This document shows positions 20,164 to 28,231 of a DNA stretch of 37,984 bases, piece by piece. The DNA comes from a virus, in IMG/VR virus record IMGVR_UViG_3300040960_000278, positions 1-37,984 of that record; one strand, 5' to 3'. The notes under the pieces are model-generated. The model searched no databases. It saw only the letters and a list, made by a program, of their open reading frames with translations, and had not been told where the DNA came from. Both the position numbers and the translations under genes were made by a program. Positions within the stretch are counted from its first letter, which is position 1. Each line of letters opens with the position of its first letter.

Positions 20164-23100
20164 ATGGCTATTTATCGCGGAACTGGCGGTTCTACATCTA
20201 CTACAGAACAAGCTACTATTGATGCTGTCAACGAAGACGCAGCTACCGCTACCACTAAAGCGGCCGAGGCTAGTGCTTCCGCTACTGCAGCGGCTACATC
20301 TGCAACTAGCGCATCTTCATCAGCAACTAGTGCAGCTTCTTCTGCTTCTACTGCTACAACTAAAGCAAGTGAAGCATCTACCTCTGCTACGAATGCAGCT
20401 ACTAGCGCATCAGCAGCTTCTACTTCTGCATCTGCAGCTTCTACTAGTGCAAGCAATGCAGCATCCTCAGCAACTACTGCTACTACTCAAGCAGCTTCAG
20501 CAACTACGTCAGCAGCTAATGCAGCAGCGTCAGAAACAGCAGCAGAGACTGCAGAATCTAATGCTGAAGACTTTGCATCGGATGCACAAAAGAGTGCCTA
20601 CGGTGCTGAAGACGCACTTCAGACCCTCTCTGATTCCTCTACTCTATATTCAGCACGTCACTATGCAGCTAAAGCTGAAGAGAGCTATACTAACACCTCT
20701 AGCACTATTGATGCAGCGGTAGCTACAGCAACTGCAGCAGCAGCTTCTAGTGCAACTGACTCTGCTAACTCAGCAACTGCTTCGGCAAACTCAGCGACTG
20801 CTTCAGCTAACTCTGCAACTGCAGCAGCTTCTAGCGCATCAGCAGCTCAGGCAGCCGAGGATGCAGCATTAGCAGCTCTTGATTCATTTGATGATCGTTA
20901 CTTAGGTGTTAAAACTTCTGATCCAACAACCGACAACGATGGTAATGCTTTAGTAGCAGGTGCTTTATATTACAACTCTACTGACGATGTAATGAAAGTA
21001 TACGAAGGTAGCATTTGGGTTGCTGCTTATGCATCACTTTCAGGTACGTTAGTTGCTGCCAATAACCTGTCTGACGTTGCATCAGTATCAGCAGCTCGCA
21101 CTAATCTTGGCTTAGGTACAGCAGCGACTACAGCATCTACTGATTACGTTGCTGTTACTGGCGACACAATGACAGGCAACCTTGACGTAACAGGCACAGT
21201 CACGGCTGATGGGCTGACGGTTGATGGTAGTGCTACGATAAACACTTCTAGCACAAATCTTCTTAATTTAAACTACATTGGAGATTCAAAGGGTAGTATC
21301 ACAACGGACGGGATTAACTTAAAGCATAATGCGACATCAAATATGCATTTTAATGTCAATTCTGCAGACCGTTTAAAAATTGAAGGTAACGGAGACATCT
21401 CCTTCTACGAAGATACAGGCACCACCCCTAAGTTCTTCTGGGATGCTAGTGCTGAGTCTTTGGGTATTGGTACGACTAGTCCTGCGCAGACATTAGATAT
21501 AAACGGCATTGCGCAAATTCAAACTGCAACTGGAAGCACAAGAAAATTAAGACTTAAAGATAGTGTTTCATCTGAATATTTTGACATAGGCGTTTCAATA
21601 TCTTCAGGTCAGCCTAGTTTTACCGTTTCTGATGGTGCTGATGAACGTATGCGTATCGATAGCAGTGGCAATGTCGGTATTGGTACGACTTCGCCTGTTT
21701 CTTCTACTGGATACACTAGCCTAACGCTTAACAATGCCACTAACAGCGGTTATTTAGTGCTTGAAAATAACGGCACTAATAAGATGGATATGTATGTTTC
21801 TGGTGGCACAGAGGCGACATTGCGAGGTGTTGGCGTACCTCTGAGTTTACAGGCTACTGGTGCAAACGTCATGACATTTGATACCAACTCCTCAGAACGT
21901 ATGCGCATCGACTCCAGTGGCAATGTAGGTATTGGTACAGGTAGTCCTACTAACTTGTTACATCTTGATTCAGGCACAGGTACAACGGCTTGGGCTAAAT
22001 TTGAAAACAACACTAACTATGGATATATAGGGTACGACAACGCAGATGCTTGGCTGTTCTATAACGGTACAACAGAACGTATGCGCATCGACAGCTCAGG
22101 CAATGTTGGTATTGGTACGAGTAGTCCTTCTTCATATTTAGAAGTAGTTGGAAGCGGGGTTGCTAACAGCACGATTGCTAGAATTAAGGGCGGTTCAGCG
22201 ACAGGGAATAGAGGTATTGATATTTCAAACGATGCCTCTGGAAATGTTGAAATACAAGCAATTAGAGCTTCGGATAATTCAACTGGTTATCAATTAACAA
22301 TTAACCCAGACGGCGGCAACGTGGGTATTGGTACGAGTAGTCCTTCTACTGTTTTGCATCTCAATGACACAACTGACCCGATTATCAGATTACAACGTGG
22401 TGGCGGTGTCTATAGCCAAGTCCAGTCAGATGGTGCGGGTTCGCTTTATTTGTCTGCGGATGCAGGTAACACTGGTTCTTCAAGCCGTATGCAGTTCAAT
22501 GTTGACGGCTCAGAGAAGATGCGCATCGACTCCAGTGGTAACGTTGGTATTGGTACGAGTAGTCCTGAAGAACGCTTAGATTTAAGTGACACGTTCCCGC
22601 AAAACTTAAAATTAGGACTTCGTGGTTATCTTGGTCAAACATACGGAGCATCTGGTACTTTATTAGGTCATTGCGTAAAAGCCAAAACAGGAGGCACGAC
22701 ACTTGAAGAATTAGTAGTCACTGAAACAAACTCAGGCGGTGGAGCACCTGCTGCTATTTATATGTCTAGCGGTACAATTAAGTTCCACACGGCATCTTCA
22801 GGTACAGAAGGAGCTACGTTTGACTCAGAAGGTATGCGCCTTGAGTCTGATCATGACCTACACGTTGACGGTGATGTCATTGCATACTCAACCACAATCT
22901 CTGACGAGCGTCTGAAGGACAACATTGTTGGTATTGATGGCGCACTCGACAAAGTATCACAGCTCAACGGTTACACCTTTAACTACAAAGCTGACGGCAA
23001 AGTATCAGCAGGTGTTATCGCACAAGAAGTAGAGAAGGTACTACCAGAAGCGGTAAGCGAGAAAGAACTACCACTGAAGGCTGACGATGGCGAGCAGTAC

Positions 23101-23202
23101 AAGGTAGTCAACTACGATGCACTACATGGTCTGATGATCGAAGCAATCAAAGAACTGACCAACAAGGTCAACGAACTAGAAGCTAAATTGGAGAACAAAT
23201 AA
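20164..23202 (+). CDS. Long tail fibre with self-cleaving S74 chaperone domain
   Basis: A 1012-aa fibre. Residues 15-240 are an Ala/Ser/Thr-rich heptad stalk (SASTATTKASEASTSATNAA). Then comes a GNALVAGALYYNSTDDVMKV module (about 260-280) and an AARTNLGLGTAATT repeat. Next are five or six beta repeats with the signature MRIDSSGNVGIGTSSP (about 490-805). The C-terminal 100 residues are an intramolecular chaperone/peptidase S74: SDERLKDNI with catalytic S913 and K918, GVIAQEVEKVLPEAV, NYDALHGLMIEAIKEL and a terminal coiled coil. In this family the chaperone trimerises the fibre and cuts itself off. It recognises the host surface. Coding repeats make it prone to recombination. Confidence 0.93.
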   Translation: MAIYRGTGGSTSTTEQATIDAVNEDAATATTKAAEASASATAAATSATSASSSATSAASSASTATTKASEASTSATNAATSASAASTSASAASTSASNAASSATTATTQAASATTSAANAAASETAAETAESNAEDFASDAQKSAYGAEDALQTLSDSSTLYSARHYAAKAEESYTNTSSTIDAAVATATAAAASSATDSANSATASANSATASANSATAAASSASAAQAAEDAALAALDSFDDRYLGVKTSDPTTDNDGNALVAGALYYNSTDDVMKVYEGSIWVAAYASLSGTLVAANNLSDVASVSAARTNLGLGTAATTASTDYVAVTGDTMTGNLDVTGTVTADGLTVDGSATINTSSTNLLNLNYIGDSKGSITTDGINLKHNATSNMHFNVNSADRLKIEGNGDISFYEDTGTTPKFFWDASAESLGIGTTSPAQTLDINGIAQIQTATGSTRKLRLKDSVSSEYFDIGVSISSGQPSFTVSDGADERMRIDSSGNVGIGTTSPVSSTGYTSLTLNNATNSGYLVLENNGTNKMDMYVSGGTEATLRGVGVPLSLQATGANVMTFDTNSSERMRIDSSGNVGIGTGSPTNLLHLDSGTGTTAWAKFENNTNYGYIGYDNADAWLFYNGTTERMRIDSSGNVGIGTSSPSSYLEVVGSGVANSTIARIKGGSATGNRGIDISNDASGNVEIQAIRASDNSTGYQLTINPDGGNVGIGTSSPSTVLHLNDTTDPIIRLQRGGGVYSQVQSDGAGSLYLSADAGNTGSSSRMQFNVDGSEKMRIDSSGNVGIGTSSPEERLDLSDTFPQNLKLGLRGYLGQTYGASGTLLGHCVKAKTGGTTLEELVVTETNSGGGAPAAIYMSSGTIKFHTASSGTEGATFDSEGMRLESDHDLHVDGDVIAYSTTISDERLKDNIVGIDGALDKVSQLNGYTFNYKADGKVSAGVIAQEVEKVLPEAVSEKELPLKADDGEQYKVVNYDALHGLMIEAIKELTNKVNELEAKLENK
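21643..22565 (+). repeat. DNA repeats encoding the MRIDSSGNVGIGT fibre motif
   Basis: Four full copies of about 48-54 bp at 21643, 21895, 22075 and 22513 and a partial copy at about 22311. They are highly similar in DNA (GGTATTGGTACGAGTAGTCC is identical in several) with scattered synonymous changes. Spacer regions between them differ strongly in sequence and length, the pattern expected of exchangeable fibre cassettes. Confidence 0.8.
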
Positions 23203-23528
23203 TGGCAACAATTACATGGTCAGTGGCAATGCTAGAGCGCACCAATGACGCAGATAAGATAGTCAACATTGCACACTATCGAGTAGACGGTGTTGATGGT
23301 GAAGACACAGCAGGTGCTTACGGCACGATGAACTTCGAAGGTGATGCGTCAGCAGACGGTTTTATCGCATTCGACTCACTAACAGAAGCAGACGTGATCG
23401 GTTGGATCAAGGCTGAGTTTGGTGATGAGAAGGTTGCTGAGATTGAAGCTGCAATCAACGCACAGATCGCTGAGAAGCAGAATCCTACATCAGTAGCTGA
23501 AGTACCTTGGGCGGCATCTGAGGGTTAA
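23202..23528 (+). CDS. Conserved phage protein following the tail fibre, 108 aa
   Basis: Starts MATITWSVAMLERTNDADKI (TAATG overlap with the fibre stop). The layout, a two-strand start ITWSV..L, a GTM/Y-G centre, SLTEADVIGWIKAEFGDEKV and an AEIEAAINAQIAEKQNPT end closing with PWA, is that of a small conserved phage protein seen next to fibre genes in many phages. Its job, possibly fibre attachment or assembly, is not established. Confidence 0.75.
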   Translation: MATITWSVAMLERTNDADKIVNIAHYRVDGVDGEDTAGAYGTMNFEGDASADGFIAFDSLTEADVIGWIKAEFGDEKVAEIEAAINAQIAEKQNPTSVAEVPWAASEG

Positions 23529-23531
23529 TCA

Positions 23532-24518
23532 GTGGCACTGCAATCATCTGGACAAATATCGTTTTCTGAAATTGCAACTGAGTTTACTGGGTCTGCTCCG
23601 CATAGCCTAAGTGAGTATTATCGTTTATTAGGCAGTGCGCCACGTAAAGTAACTCAAAATAACTCTAACATTCCTACGTCAGGTCAGATTAAGTTTTCTG
23701 ACTTTTACTCAGGTGTGCGTCAGGCAACTGATCAAGCAGATGCTATAACTTCGACACAATCTTATACTGTACCTTCAGGCGTGAACTCAATTGAATGTCT
23801 TGTAGTTGCAGGAGGCGGTGGCTCAGGACACTCAGGAGCAGGTGCAGGTGGTGTTGTTTATAATTCTGCTTTAGCAGTCTCAGGTGGCACAAGCTACACA
23901 GTAACTGTAGGTGGTGGTGGTAATGCCTCATCTTCTGGTTACTTAAATAATGCAGCTCAGTTCAACATGAACTCCGGTTCTGGTTCAAGTTTTGGTAATC
24001 TATCATCAGCAGTTGGTGGAGGTGCATCACATACTTCAGGTGGCTCCGGTGGTGGTAAATATCAAGGACAAGTGGGACCCGGATCTGGTACAGCAGGACA
24101 AGGCTCTAGTGGCGGTAACGGGTTTAACTACAACGGTGCTGAATCAGGTTCCGGCGGTGGCGGTGGTAAGTCCAATGTTGGCGGTAATGCACAATCTGGA
24201 CGAACTACCCAAGTAAATGCAACAGGTGGCAATGGTGCTAGTTACAATATTGGCGGTGTGAACTACTCTGTTGGTGGAGGAGGTGGTGGTGCTTCTTATG
24301 GTGGTATCTACGGCGGTGGCTTAAGAGCAGCAGGTGGCTCAGGCGGCGGTGGTGGTACTGCGGGTGGCGCAGGTTCAGGTGGTTCAGGATCAGCGCAAAC
24401 TGGTGGTGGCGCAGGTGGAGGATCTCGCGACTTCCAAGGCGGTAACAGTGTTTACTTTAACGGCGGCGGTTCAGGTGGCTCTGGTATTGTTGTAGTTGGA
24501 TATTCGGCGTATTTGTAA
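23532..24518 (+). CDS. Glycine-rich tail adhesin / receptor-binding protein
   Basis: A 328-aa protein with GTG start (GAGG 9-10 bases upstream). N-terminus MALQSSGQISFSEIATEF, then SLSEYYRLLG and IPTSGQIKFSDFYSGV, a module typical of marine phage tail proteins. From about residue 95 the sequence is built of Gly runs (AGGGGSG, SGGGGG, GGAGSGGSGSAQTGGG) separated by short polar stretches, like the polyglycine-II adhesins at fibre tips of T-even phages. It probably sits at a fibre tip and sets host specificity. It ends GSGIVVVGYSAYL, a conserved beta closing strand of such Gly-rich domains. Confidence 0.82.
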   Translation: MALQSSGQISFSEIATEFTGSAPHSLSEYYRLLGSAPRKVTQNNSNIPTSGQIKFSDFYSGVRQATDQADAITSTQSYTVPSGVNSIECLVVAGGGGSGHSGAGAGGVVYNSALAVSGGTSYTVTVGGGGNASSSGYLNNAAQFNMNSGSGSSFGNLSSAVGGGASHTSGGSGGGKYQGQVGPGSGTAGQGSSGGNGFNYNGAESGSGGGGGKSNVGGNAQSGRTTQVNATGGNGASYNIGGVNYSVGGGGGGASYGGIYGGGLRAAGGSGGGGGTAGGAGSGGSGSAQTGGGAGGGSRDFQGGNSVYFNGGGSGGSGIVVVGYSAYL

Positions 24519-24898
24519 TGGCACATTTTGCAGAAATTGATGAAAACAATGTTGTATTGCGTGTTCTTGTAGTCGCTGACGAAAACACCGCAGACGAAAA
24601 CGGTAACGAAGTTGAAGCTGTTGGCGTAGCGTACCTCAAAGGCTTGTTTGGCGAAGATACAAACTGGGTGCAAACTTCGTACAATAGAAACATGAGAGGT
24701 ATTTTTGCAAGCGTAGGCGGTACTTACGAAGCAGATACCGATGTTTTTATCCCCGAAAAGCCTTACCCTTCATGGGTGTATAATTACGAAGGAAAACATT
24801 GGGAAGCTCCGGTTGCTTTAGAAGGTTTTCCTTTGGACTACGAATGGAACGAAGAAACATTATCTTGGGATTTTACAGGGACTGTAGATGAAGACTGA
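24518..24898 (+). CDS. Conserved marine-phage protein, 126 aa
   Basis: Starts MAHFAEIDENNVVLRVLVV and has NWVQTSYNRNMRGIFASVG, FIPEKPYPSWVYNYE and YEWNEETLSWDF. I recognise this set from a protein common in cyanophages and other marine viruses, usually in the tail-fibre neighbourhood; its function is unknown. The start overlaps the adhesin stop by one base (TAATG). Likely a structural or fibre-associated protein. Confidence 0.8.
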   Translation: MAHFAEIDENNVVLRVLVVADENTADENGNEVEAVGVAYLKGLFGEDTNWVQTSYNRNMRGIFASVGGTYEADTDVFIPEKPYPSWVYNYEGKHWEAPVALEGFPLDYEWNEETLSWDFTGTVDED

Positions 24899-25475
24899 AA
24901 TTAAAAACTTTGTAGCTGTGTTTGAAGATGCTTACAGCCCAGAATTTTGCGACAAATCGATGGTCTATATGGATCAAATGATTGAGCAAGGTTTTGGAAG
25001 AACTCGACAAGAACACGACAAGGTTGATAAATCAGTAAAACAAGACACTGCTATTTTTCCCACCGAAGAGCAGTTAGTTGACATGAAAGGTACTAGAGAA
25101 ATTCATAAGGAATTTATGGATGTCTTTTGGAACGACCTCTACCCTATCTACGCTGAAGAGTTTGATGTTTTAAAGGTATCTGGCGAGCATAAGATTTATA
25201 CTACAAAGATGCAAAGAACTCCTGTTGGCGGTGGGTATCATGTGTGGCACTGTGAAAACAACGACAAAGAACACGCTGATCGTGTAATGTCTTTTGTTCT
25301 TTATCTTAACGATATTGAAGAAGGCGGTGAAACAGAATTTCTTTACCAACACATGAGAGTAAAACCTAAGAAAGGTACGTTAGTTTTATTTCCTGCTGCT
25401 TTTACTCACGTTCATCGTGGTAATCCTCCTTTAACAAACACTAAATATATTATTACTGGATGGCTTGAGTTTTAA
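24888..25475 (+). CDS. 2OG-Fe(II) oxygenase (prolyl-4-hydroxylase type)
   Basis: A 195-aa protein with the double-stranded beta-helix motifs of 2-oxoglutarate/iron dioxygenases: YHVWHCEN (H121, E123), YLNDIEEGGETEF, and LVLFPAAFTHVHRGNPP (H174 or H176), then KYIITGWLEF where K186 would hold 2-oxoglutarate. The first metal pair reads H-x-E instead of the common H-x-D. In the family it hydroxylates proteins or other substrates. Its place between tail adhesin genes and membrane proteins suggests modification of a tail protein or a host target; that is inference. It overlaps the previous gene by 11 bp. Confidence 0.88.
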   Translation: MKTEIKNFVAVFEDAYSPEFCDKSMVYMDQMIEQGFGRTRQEHDKVDKSVKQDTAIFPTEEQLVDMKGTREIHKEFMDVFWNDLYPIYAEEFDVLKVSGEHKIYTTKMQRTPVGGGYHVWHCENNDKEHADRVMSFVLYLNDIEEGGETEFLYQHMRVKPKKGTLVLFPAAFTHVHRGNPPLTNTKYIITGWLEF

Positions 25476-25477
25476 TT

Positions 25478-25681
25478 ATGGACATCGAAACTGCAGAACG
25501 ACTAGCTAAACTTGAAACTCAAGTAGACAAGCTATTAGAAATGGTAGAGGAAAACCACAAAGACCTACACGAAGTCAAAGATCAACTGACTAAGTGGAAA
25601 GGTATTGCAGGTGGTATTGCCATTGCAGTCTCATGTCTATGGGCATTTGGTGTTGCTGTGGTTGAGTGGCTGAAGCGATGA
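25478..25681 (+). CDS. XhlA-like coiled-coil plus membrane-anchor protein, 67 aa (possible lysis protein)
   Basis: Residues 1-43 form a coiled coil (ERLAKLETQVDKLLEMVEEN) and about 44-63 a membrane span (AGGIAIAVSCLWAFGVAVVE), ending in basic WLKR. This architecture matches the XhlA hemolysin/holin-accessory family. Its stop overlaps the start of a second small membrane protein with the opposite order. A role in lysis or membrane targeting is likely but unproven. Confidence 0.7.
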   Translation: MDIETAERLAKLETQVDKLLEMVEENHKDLHEVKDQLTKWKGIAGGIAIAVSCLWAFGVAVVEWLKR

Positions 25682-25875
25682 ACGAGAAACTTGTACAGGT
25701 AGTTTTAGCAATCTTAGTAGGTCTCATGGGTTGGAACTTTAAAACACTCAACGAGATTCAACTACAGATGGAAACTGTCATGTACAAGTACGCTGATCTG
25801 AAAGAAATTAACGAACTTAAGATTAGACTTAAAGAACTTGAGTGGCGACTGAATGCCGATGCAGGTATGAAGTAG
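25678..25875 (+). CDS. Small membrane protein with N-terminal span and coiled coil, 65 aa
   Basis: Starts MNEKLVQVVLAILVGLMGWN (span at about 6-21) followed by a coiled coil (LQMETVMYKYADLKEINELK). ATGA junction with the 67-aa gene. The two adjacent proteins are mirror images in order (coil-span and span-coil), which would let their coiled coils pair at a membrane. Could be a holin partner or a spanin-type protein. Confidence 0.68.
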   Translation: MNEKLVQVVLAILVGLMGWNFKTLNEIQLQMETVMYKYADLKEINELKIRLKELEWRLNADAGMK

Positions 25876-25880
25876 TGAGC

Positions 25881-26072
25881 ATGGCAGAGATGGTGCTCAT
25901 CTATGCACTAAATCATGGTGTGTGGAAGATGACAGAAGAAGGTGTCCCACAGATATGCCTGAGCGTCCCTGTAGAGACTTCTGAGGGCAAAACAGAGAAC
26001 TTTCAAGGGTGTACCGCAGTACCAGAAGAAGTGCTCTTAGAATGGCTTAGAACGACTTACAAAGAGGCATGA
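25881..26072 (+). CDS. Hypothetical protein, 63 aa
   Basis: Starts MAEMVLIYALNHGVWKMTEE; a GTG two codons upstream (25875), overlapping the preceding stop (TAGTG), is an equally good start. It has two cysteines (QICLSV, QGCTAV) and ends LLEWLRTTYKEA. Soluble alpha/beta look. Small proteins of this style occur in marine podovirus late regions; no function is known. Confidence 0.62.
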   Translation: MAEMVLIYALNHGVWKMTEEGVPQICLSVPVETSEGKTENFQGCTAVPEEVLLEWLRTTYKEA

Positions 26073-26078
26073 AGACTT

Positions 26079-26573
26079 ATGGATCCGGTGAGCATCATTG
26101 GCATAGCCACTACAGCATTCAAAGGCTTAAAGCAGTTAGTCGAGAGCGGGAGAGAATTGCAAGATTGCATGAGTCAACTGAGTCAGTGGGCAGGTGCAAT
26201 AGCGGATCTGGACAAAGCAGACGAGCTGAACAAGAAACGCAAAGGAAACCTATTTCGTTCGTTGCTACCGAAGAGTGGCAAAAGCATCGAACAAGAAGCA
26301 ATGGAGATCTATGCAGCCAAGGTTACAGCCAGAGAGCAGCGATCAGAGCTTATGCAGTTCCTAGGTGCGACTCAGGGCGAACGTGGACAGCGTGAGTTTA
26401 TTGAGACTGAGAAAAAGATTCGCAAGATGCGACAAGATGCAATTTATGCTGAGATTGATCGCAGAGAAAAACTTAAAGAATTAGGCATTGCCGCAATTGT
26501 GGTTGTACTAGCAGTAGCTACTGTAGGCGGCGCAATAGCGTTAATGGTGGCAATGAAAGGTACAGTCCAGTGA
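26079..26573 (+). CDS. Coiled-coil protein with C-terminal membrane anchor, 164 aa
   Basis: Starts MDPVSIIGIATTAFKGLKQL, then a long charged helical region (SGKSIEQEAMEIYAAKVTA, REFIETEKKIRKMRQDAIY) and one C-terminal membrane span (about 134-157, IAAIVVVLAVATVGGAIALM). Similar tail-anchored coiled-coil proteins are frequent in marine phages beside lysis genes. Stop and next start overlap as GTGA. A membrane-associated or lysis-related role is inferred. Confidence 0.72.
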   Translation: MDPVSIIGIATTAFKGLKQLVESGRELQDCMSQLSQWAGAIADLDKADELNKKRKGNLFRSLLPKSGKSIEQEAMEIYAAKVTAREQRSELMQFLGATQGERGQREFIETEKKIRKMRQDAIYAEIDRREKLKELGIAAIVVVLAVATVGGAIALMVAMKGTVQ

Positions 26574-26791
26574 TTCCTAAACCAGTCATTGTTAAGTGGG
26601 CAGATATTACTACTTACATGGTCTGGAATGAATCTGAAGAAGAAGAGATGTGTACGTTTGAGACCATTGGATTCTTAATAGAACAAACTGATCAGTATAT
26701 TAAATTATGTGATACAGCACCTGACATAGGACAAGTTACTAAATATCCTGTAGGATGTGTACTAAGTATTACTGAGTTAAAAAAGAAATGA
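26570..26791 (+). CDS. Hypothetical protein, 73 aa, GTG start
   Basis: Begins VIPKPVIVKWADITTYMVWN at a GTGA overlap and ends YPVGCVLSITELKKK. The pattern W-x-D...W near the start, TIGFLIEQTDQYIKLCDT in the middle and P-x-G-C-V-L-x-I near the end is shared by small phage proteins of unknown function. ATGA overlap with the lipoprotein gene. Confidence 0.72.
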   Translation: MIPKPVIVKWADITTYMVWNESEEEEMCTFETIGFLIEQTDQYIKLCDTAPDIGQVTKYPVGCVLSITELKKK

Positions 26792-27150
26792 AAGCATTAA
26801 TATTAGTCTTAGCATTATCATTATCAGGCTGCTCTTCATTGGGCATGGTGTCTGGTTTATTTGGTGACGATAGCGGTACTGAAGTTAATACTAATGCTCA
26901 GATTGGTAAAGAAAATACTCAGAACACTGCGGCCATACAAGCTAACACAGAAGCAGGTGATAATGCTCAAATAGCTGATCAAGCTAATGCAGTCACAGGA
27001 ACACAGATTATAAACTCAGAGCTACCGCCTTGGGTTTTAATATTAATTGCTCTACTTGCAGGTTGGGCAATACCAAGTCCGATGGAAATGGCACTAGGCA
27101 TAGTGAATTTCTTTAGGATAATCTTTGGCAAAGAACCACTTAAGAGGTAA
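26788..27150 (+). CDS. Lipoprotein with membrane span, spanin-like
   Basis: A 120-aa protein with signal and lipobox MKALILVLALSLSGCSS (lipid-modified C15 expected). A polar Asn/Thr/Gln-rich middle (TEVNTNAQIGKENTQNTAAI) follows, then a membrane span (about 81-95, WVLILIALLAGWAIP) and a basic end. A lipobox plus a second membrane segment in a phage late operon suggests a single-protein (unimolecular) spanin that bridges outer and inner membranes during lysis. Resembles proteins annotated as phage spanin2 family; assignment by memory. Confidence 0.68.
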   Translation: MKALILVLALSLSGCSSLGMVSGLFGDDSGTEVNTNAQIGKENTQNTAAIQANTEAGDNAQIADQANAVTGTQIINSELPPWVLILIALLAGWAIPSPMEMALGIVNFFRIIFGKEPLKR

Positions 27151-27152
27151 CA

Positions 27153-27290
27153 ATGCCAGTACGTAAAGTCAGTAAAACTTGTTACAAATATGGTACATCA
27201 GGAAAGAAGTACTGCGGCTCAGGAGCTAAAAAGAAAGCGACTAAACAAGGCCAAGCAATTGCAATTTCAAAATCTAAGAGGAAAAAATAA
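27153..27290 (+). CDS. 45-aa basic phage protein
   Basis: Starts MPVRKVSKTCYKYGTSGKKY and continues CGSGAKKKATKQGQAIAISK before a KRKK tail. Strongly basic with two cysteines. AGAGG lies 7 bases upstream of the ATG and the stop overlaps the next gene (TAATG). Short basic proteins with this CYK...GKKYCG pattern recur in phages; it may bind DNA or the basic protein encoded next. Confidence 0.7.
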   Translation: MPVRKVSKTCYKYGTSGKKYCGSGAKKKATKQGQAIAISKSKRKK

Positions 27291-28207
27291 TGGCACGTAA
27301 AGCTACAACACGCTCTCAAGTGCAAGCTAAGAAAAAAGCAGCAGCTAAAAAGAAAGCAGCTCCTAAGAAGCCAGTACGCGGCCAACGCGCTGCAACTTCT
27401 GTTGCTAATCAAAAGAAGAAAGTTACTAAGAAAGCACCTGCTAAGAAAGCTACAGCTAAACGTAACGTAGGTAAAACTGTACGCGCAGCAGAGCGTCAAG
27501 CACGTGCAGCAATTGGTGACAAAGCATTTAATATGCAAGAGCGTGTAGCAGATCGCAACGTAAAGACTCTTAAGTCTAAACCTGCTCCAACTACTCCACC
27601 TAAAAAGGGTGCAGCAAAGGGCGCAGTAACACGTAAGCAGAATCAGTTTAAGAAGGCAGCAGGTGCAGCAGCTAAAGCAGCACGTAAAGGTGCTAAGTCT
27701 GATGCAGTTAAACCTACTACACGTTTAAAACCTGCAGCAACCGCAGCAGGGCGTAAGACTCAGGTAGCTAAGTTACTTAAGCAAGGTATGAAGCGTGCAG
27801 GTATTCTTGGTTTAGGTTTTGCAGCAGCAGACTTTGCAGGTTTGACTCCTAGCTTAACCGATCGTGATCGTAGAATGGGTAAACGTACTCAAGAAGTACA
27901 GAAAAAAGAAGCTAACAAAAAAGACAAAGGTCTTAAGAAAAAAGCTAATCCACCACGTAAGAAACCAGTAAACATTGGTAACGTATCTAAAGCTAAAGCC
28001 GAAGCAGCAGCACGTAAGAAAGAGCGTGAGGATGCGATGGCAGAACGCTTAGCAGCTCGCCGTGCAGAAGCAGCAGCTAAGAAAAAAGCAGCAGTACCTA
28101 AGAACGTAGTACGTGATGGATCAGGTAAACCAGTACGTTCAGGCTCAGGCGGTTATGTAACATTCGGCCGTGATTACTCTAAGTCTTTGGATGAATGGGA
28201 TTATTAA
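27290..28207 (+). CDS. Lys/Ala-rich histone H1-like basic protein
   Basis: A 305-aa protein dominated by Lys, Ala and Arg. Residues 1-60 hold KKxA/PKK repeats (KKKAAAKKKAAPKKPVRGQR; KKAPAKKATAKR), like histone H1 tails or bacterial H1-like proteins. A central hydrophobic stretch (about 163-180, AGILGLGFAAADFAGLTPSL) is followed by more KKK repeats and an acidic/aromatic end (SKSLDEWDY). DNA or RNA binding is very likely from charge. It could be packaged in the head as a DNA-condensing internal protein or act on the host nucleoid. It closes the segment before promoter PL3. Confidence 0.75.
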   Translation: MARKATTRSQVQAKKKAAAKKKAAPKKPVRGQRAATSVANQKKKVTKKAPAKKATAKRNVGKTVRAAERQARAAIGDKAFNMQERVADRNVKTLKSKPAPTTPPKKGAAKGAVTRKQNQFKKAAGAAAKAARKGAKSDAVKPTTRLKPAATAAGRKTQVAKLLKQGMKRAGILGLGFAAADFAGLTPSLTDRDRRMGKRTQEVQKKEANKKDKGLKKKANPPRKKPVNIGNVSKAKAEAAARKKEREDAMAERLAARRAEAAAKKKAAVPKNVVRDGSGKPVRSGSGGYVTFGRDYSKSLDEWDY

Positions 28208-28231
28208 TTAACATAAAGCCAAGGATGGCTA

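Noticed and set aside
20172-20722. ORFs on both strands inside the fibre stalk (Ala/Val-rich or Leu/Gln-rich).
   Set aside because: They are shadows of the repetitive Ala/Ser/Thr codons of the fibre gene.
26069-26395. A 108-codon plus-strand ORF starting at an ATGA junction and overlapping the 164-aa gene.
   Set aside because: The other frame gives a sensible coiled coil plus membrane span and continues to a GTGA coupling with the next gene. This one is Arg/Ser/His-rich without structure, a typical frame shadow. An embedded gene cannot be fully excluded.
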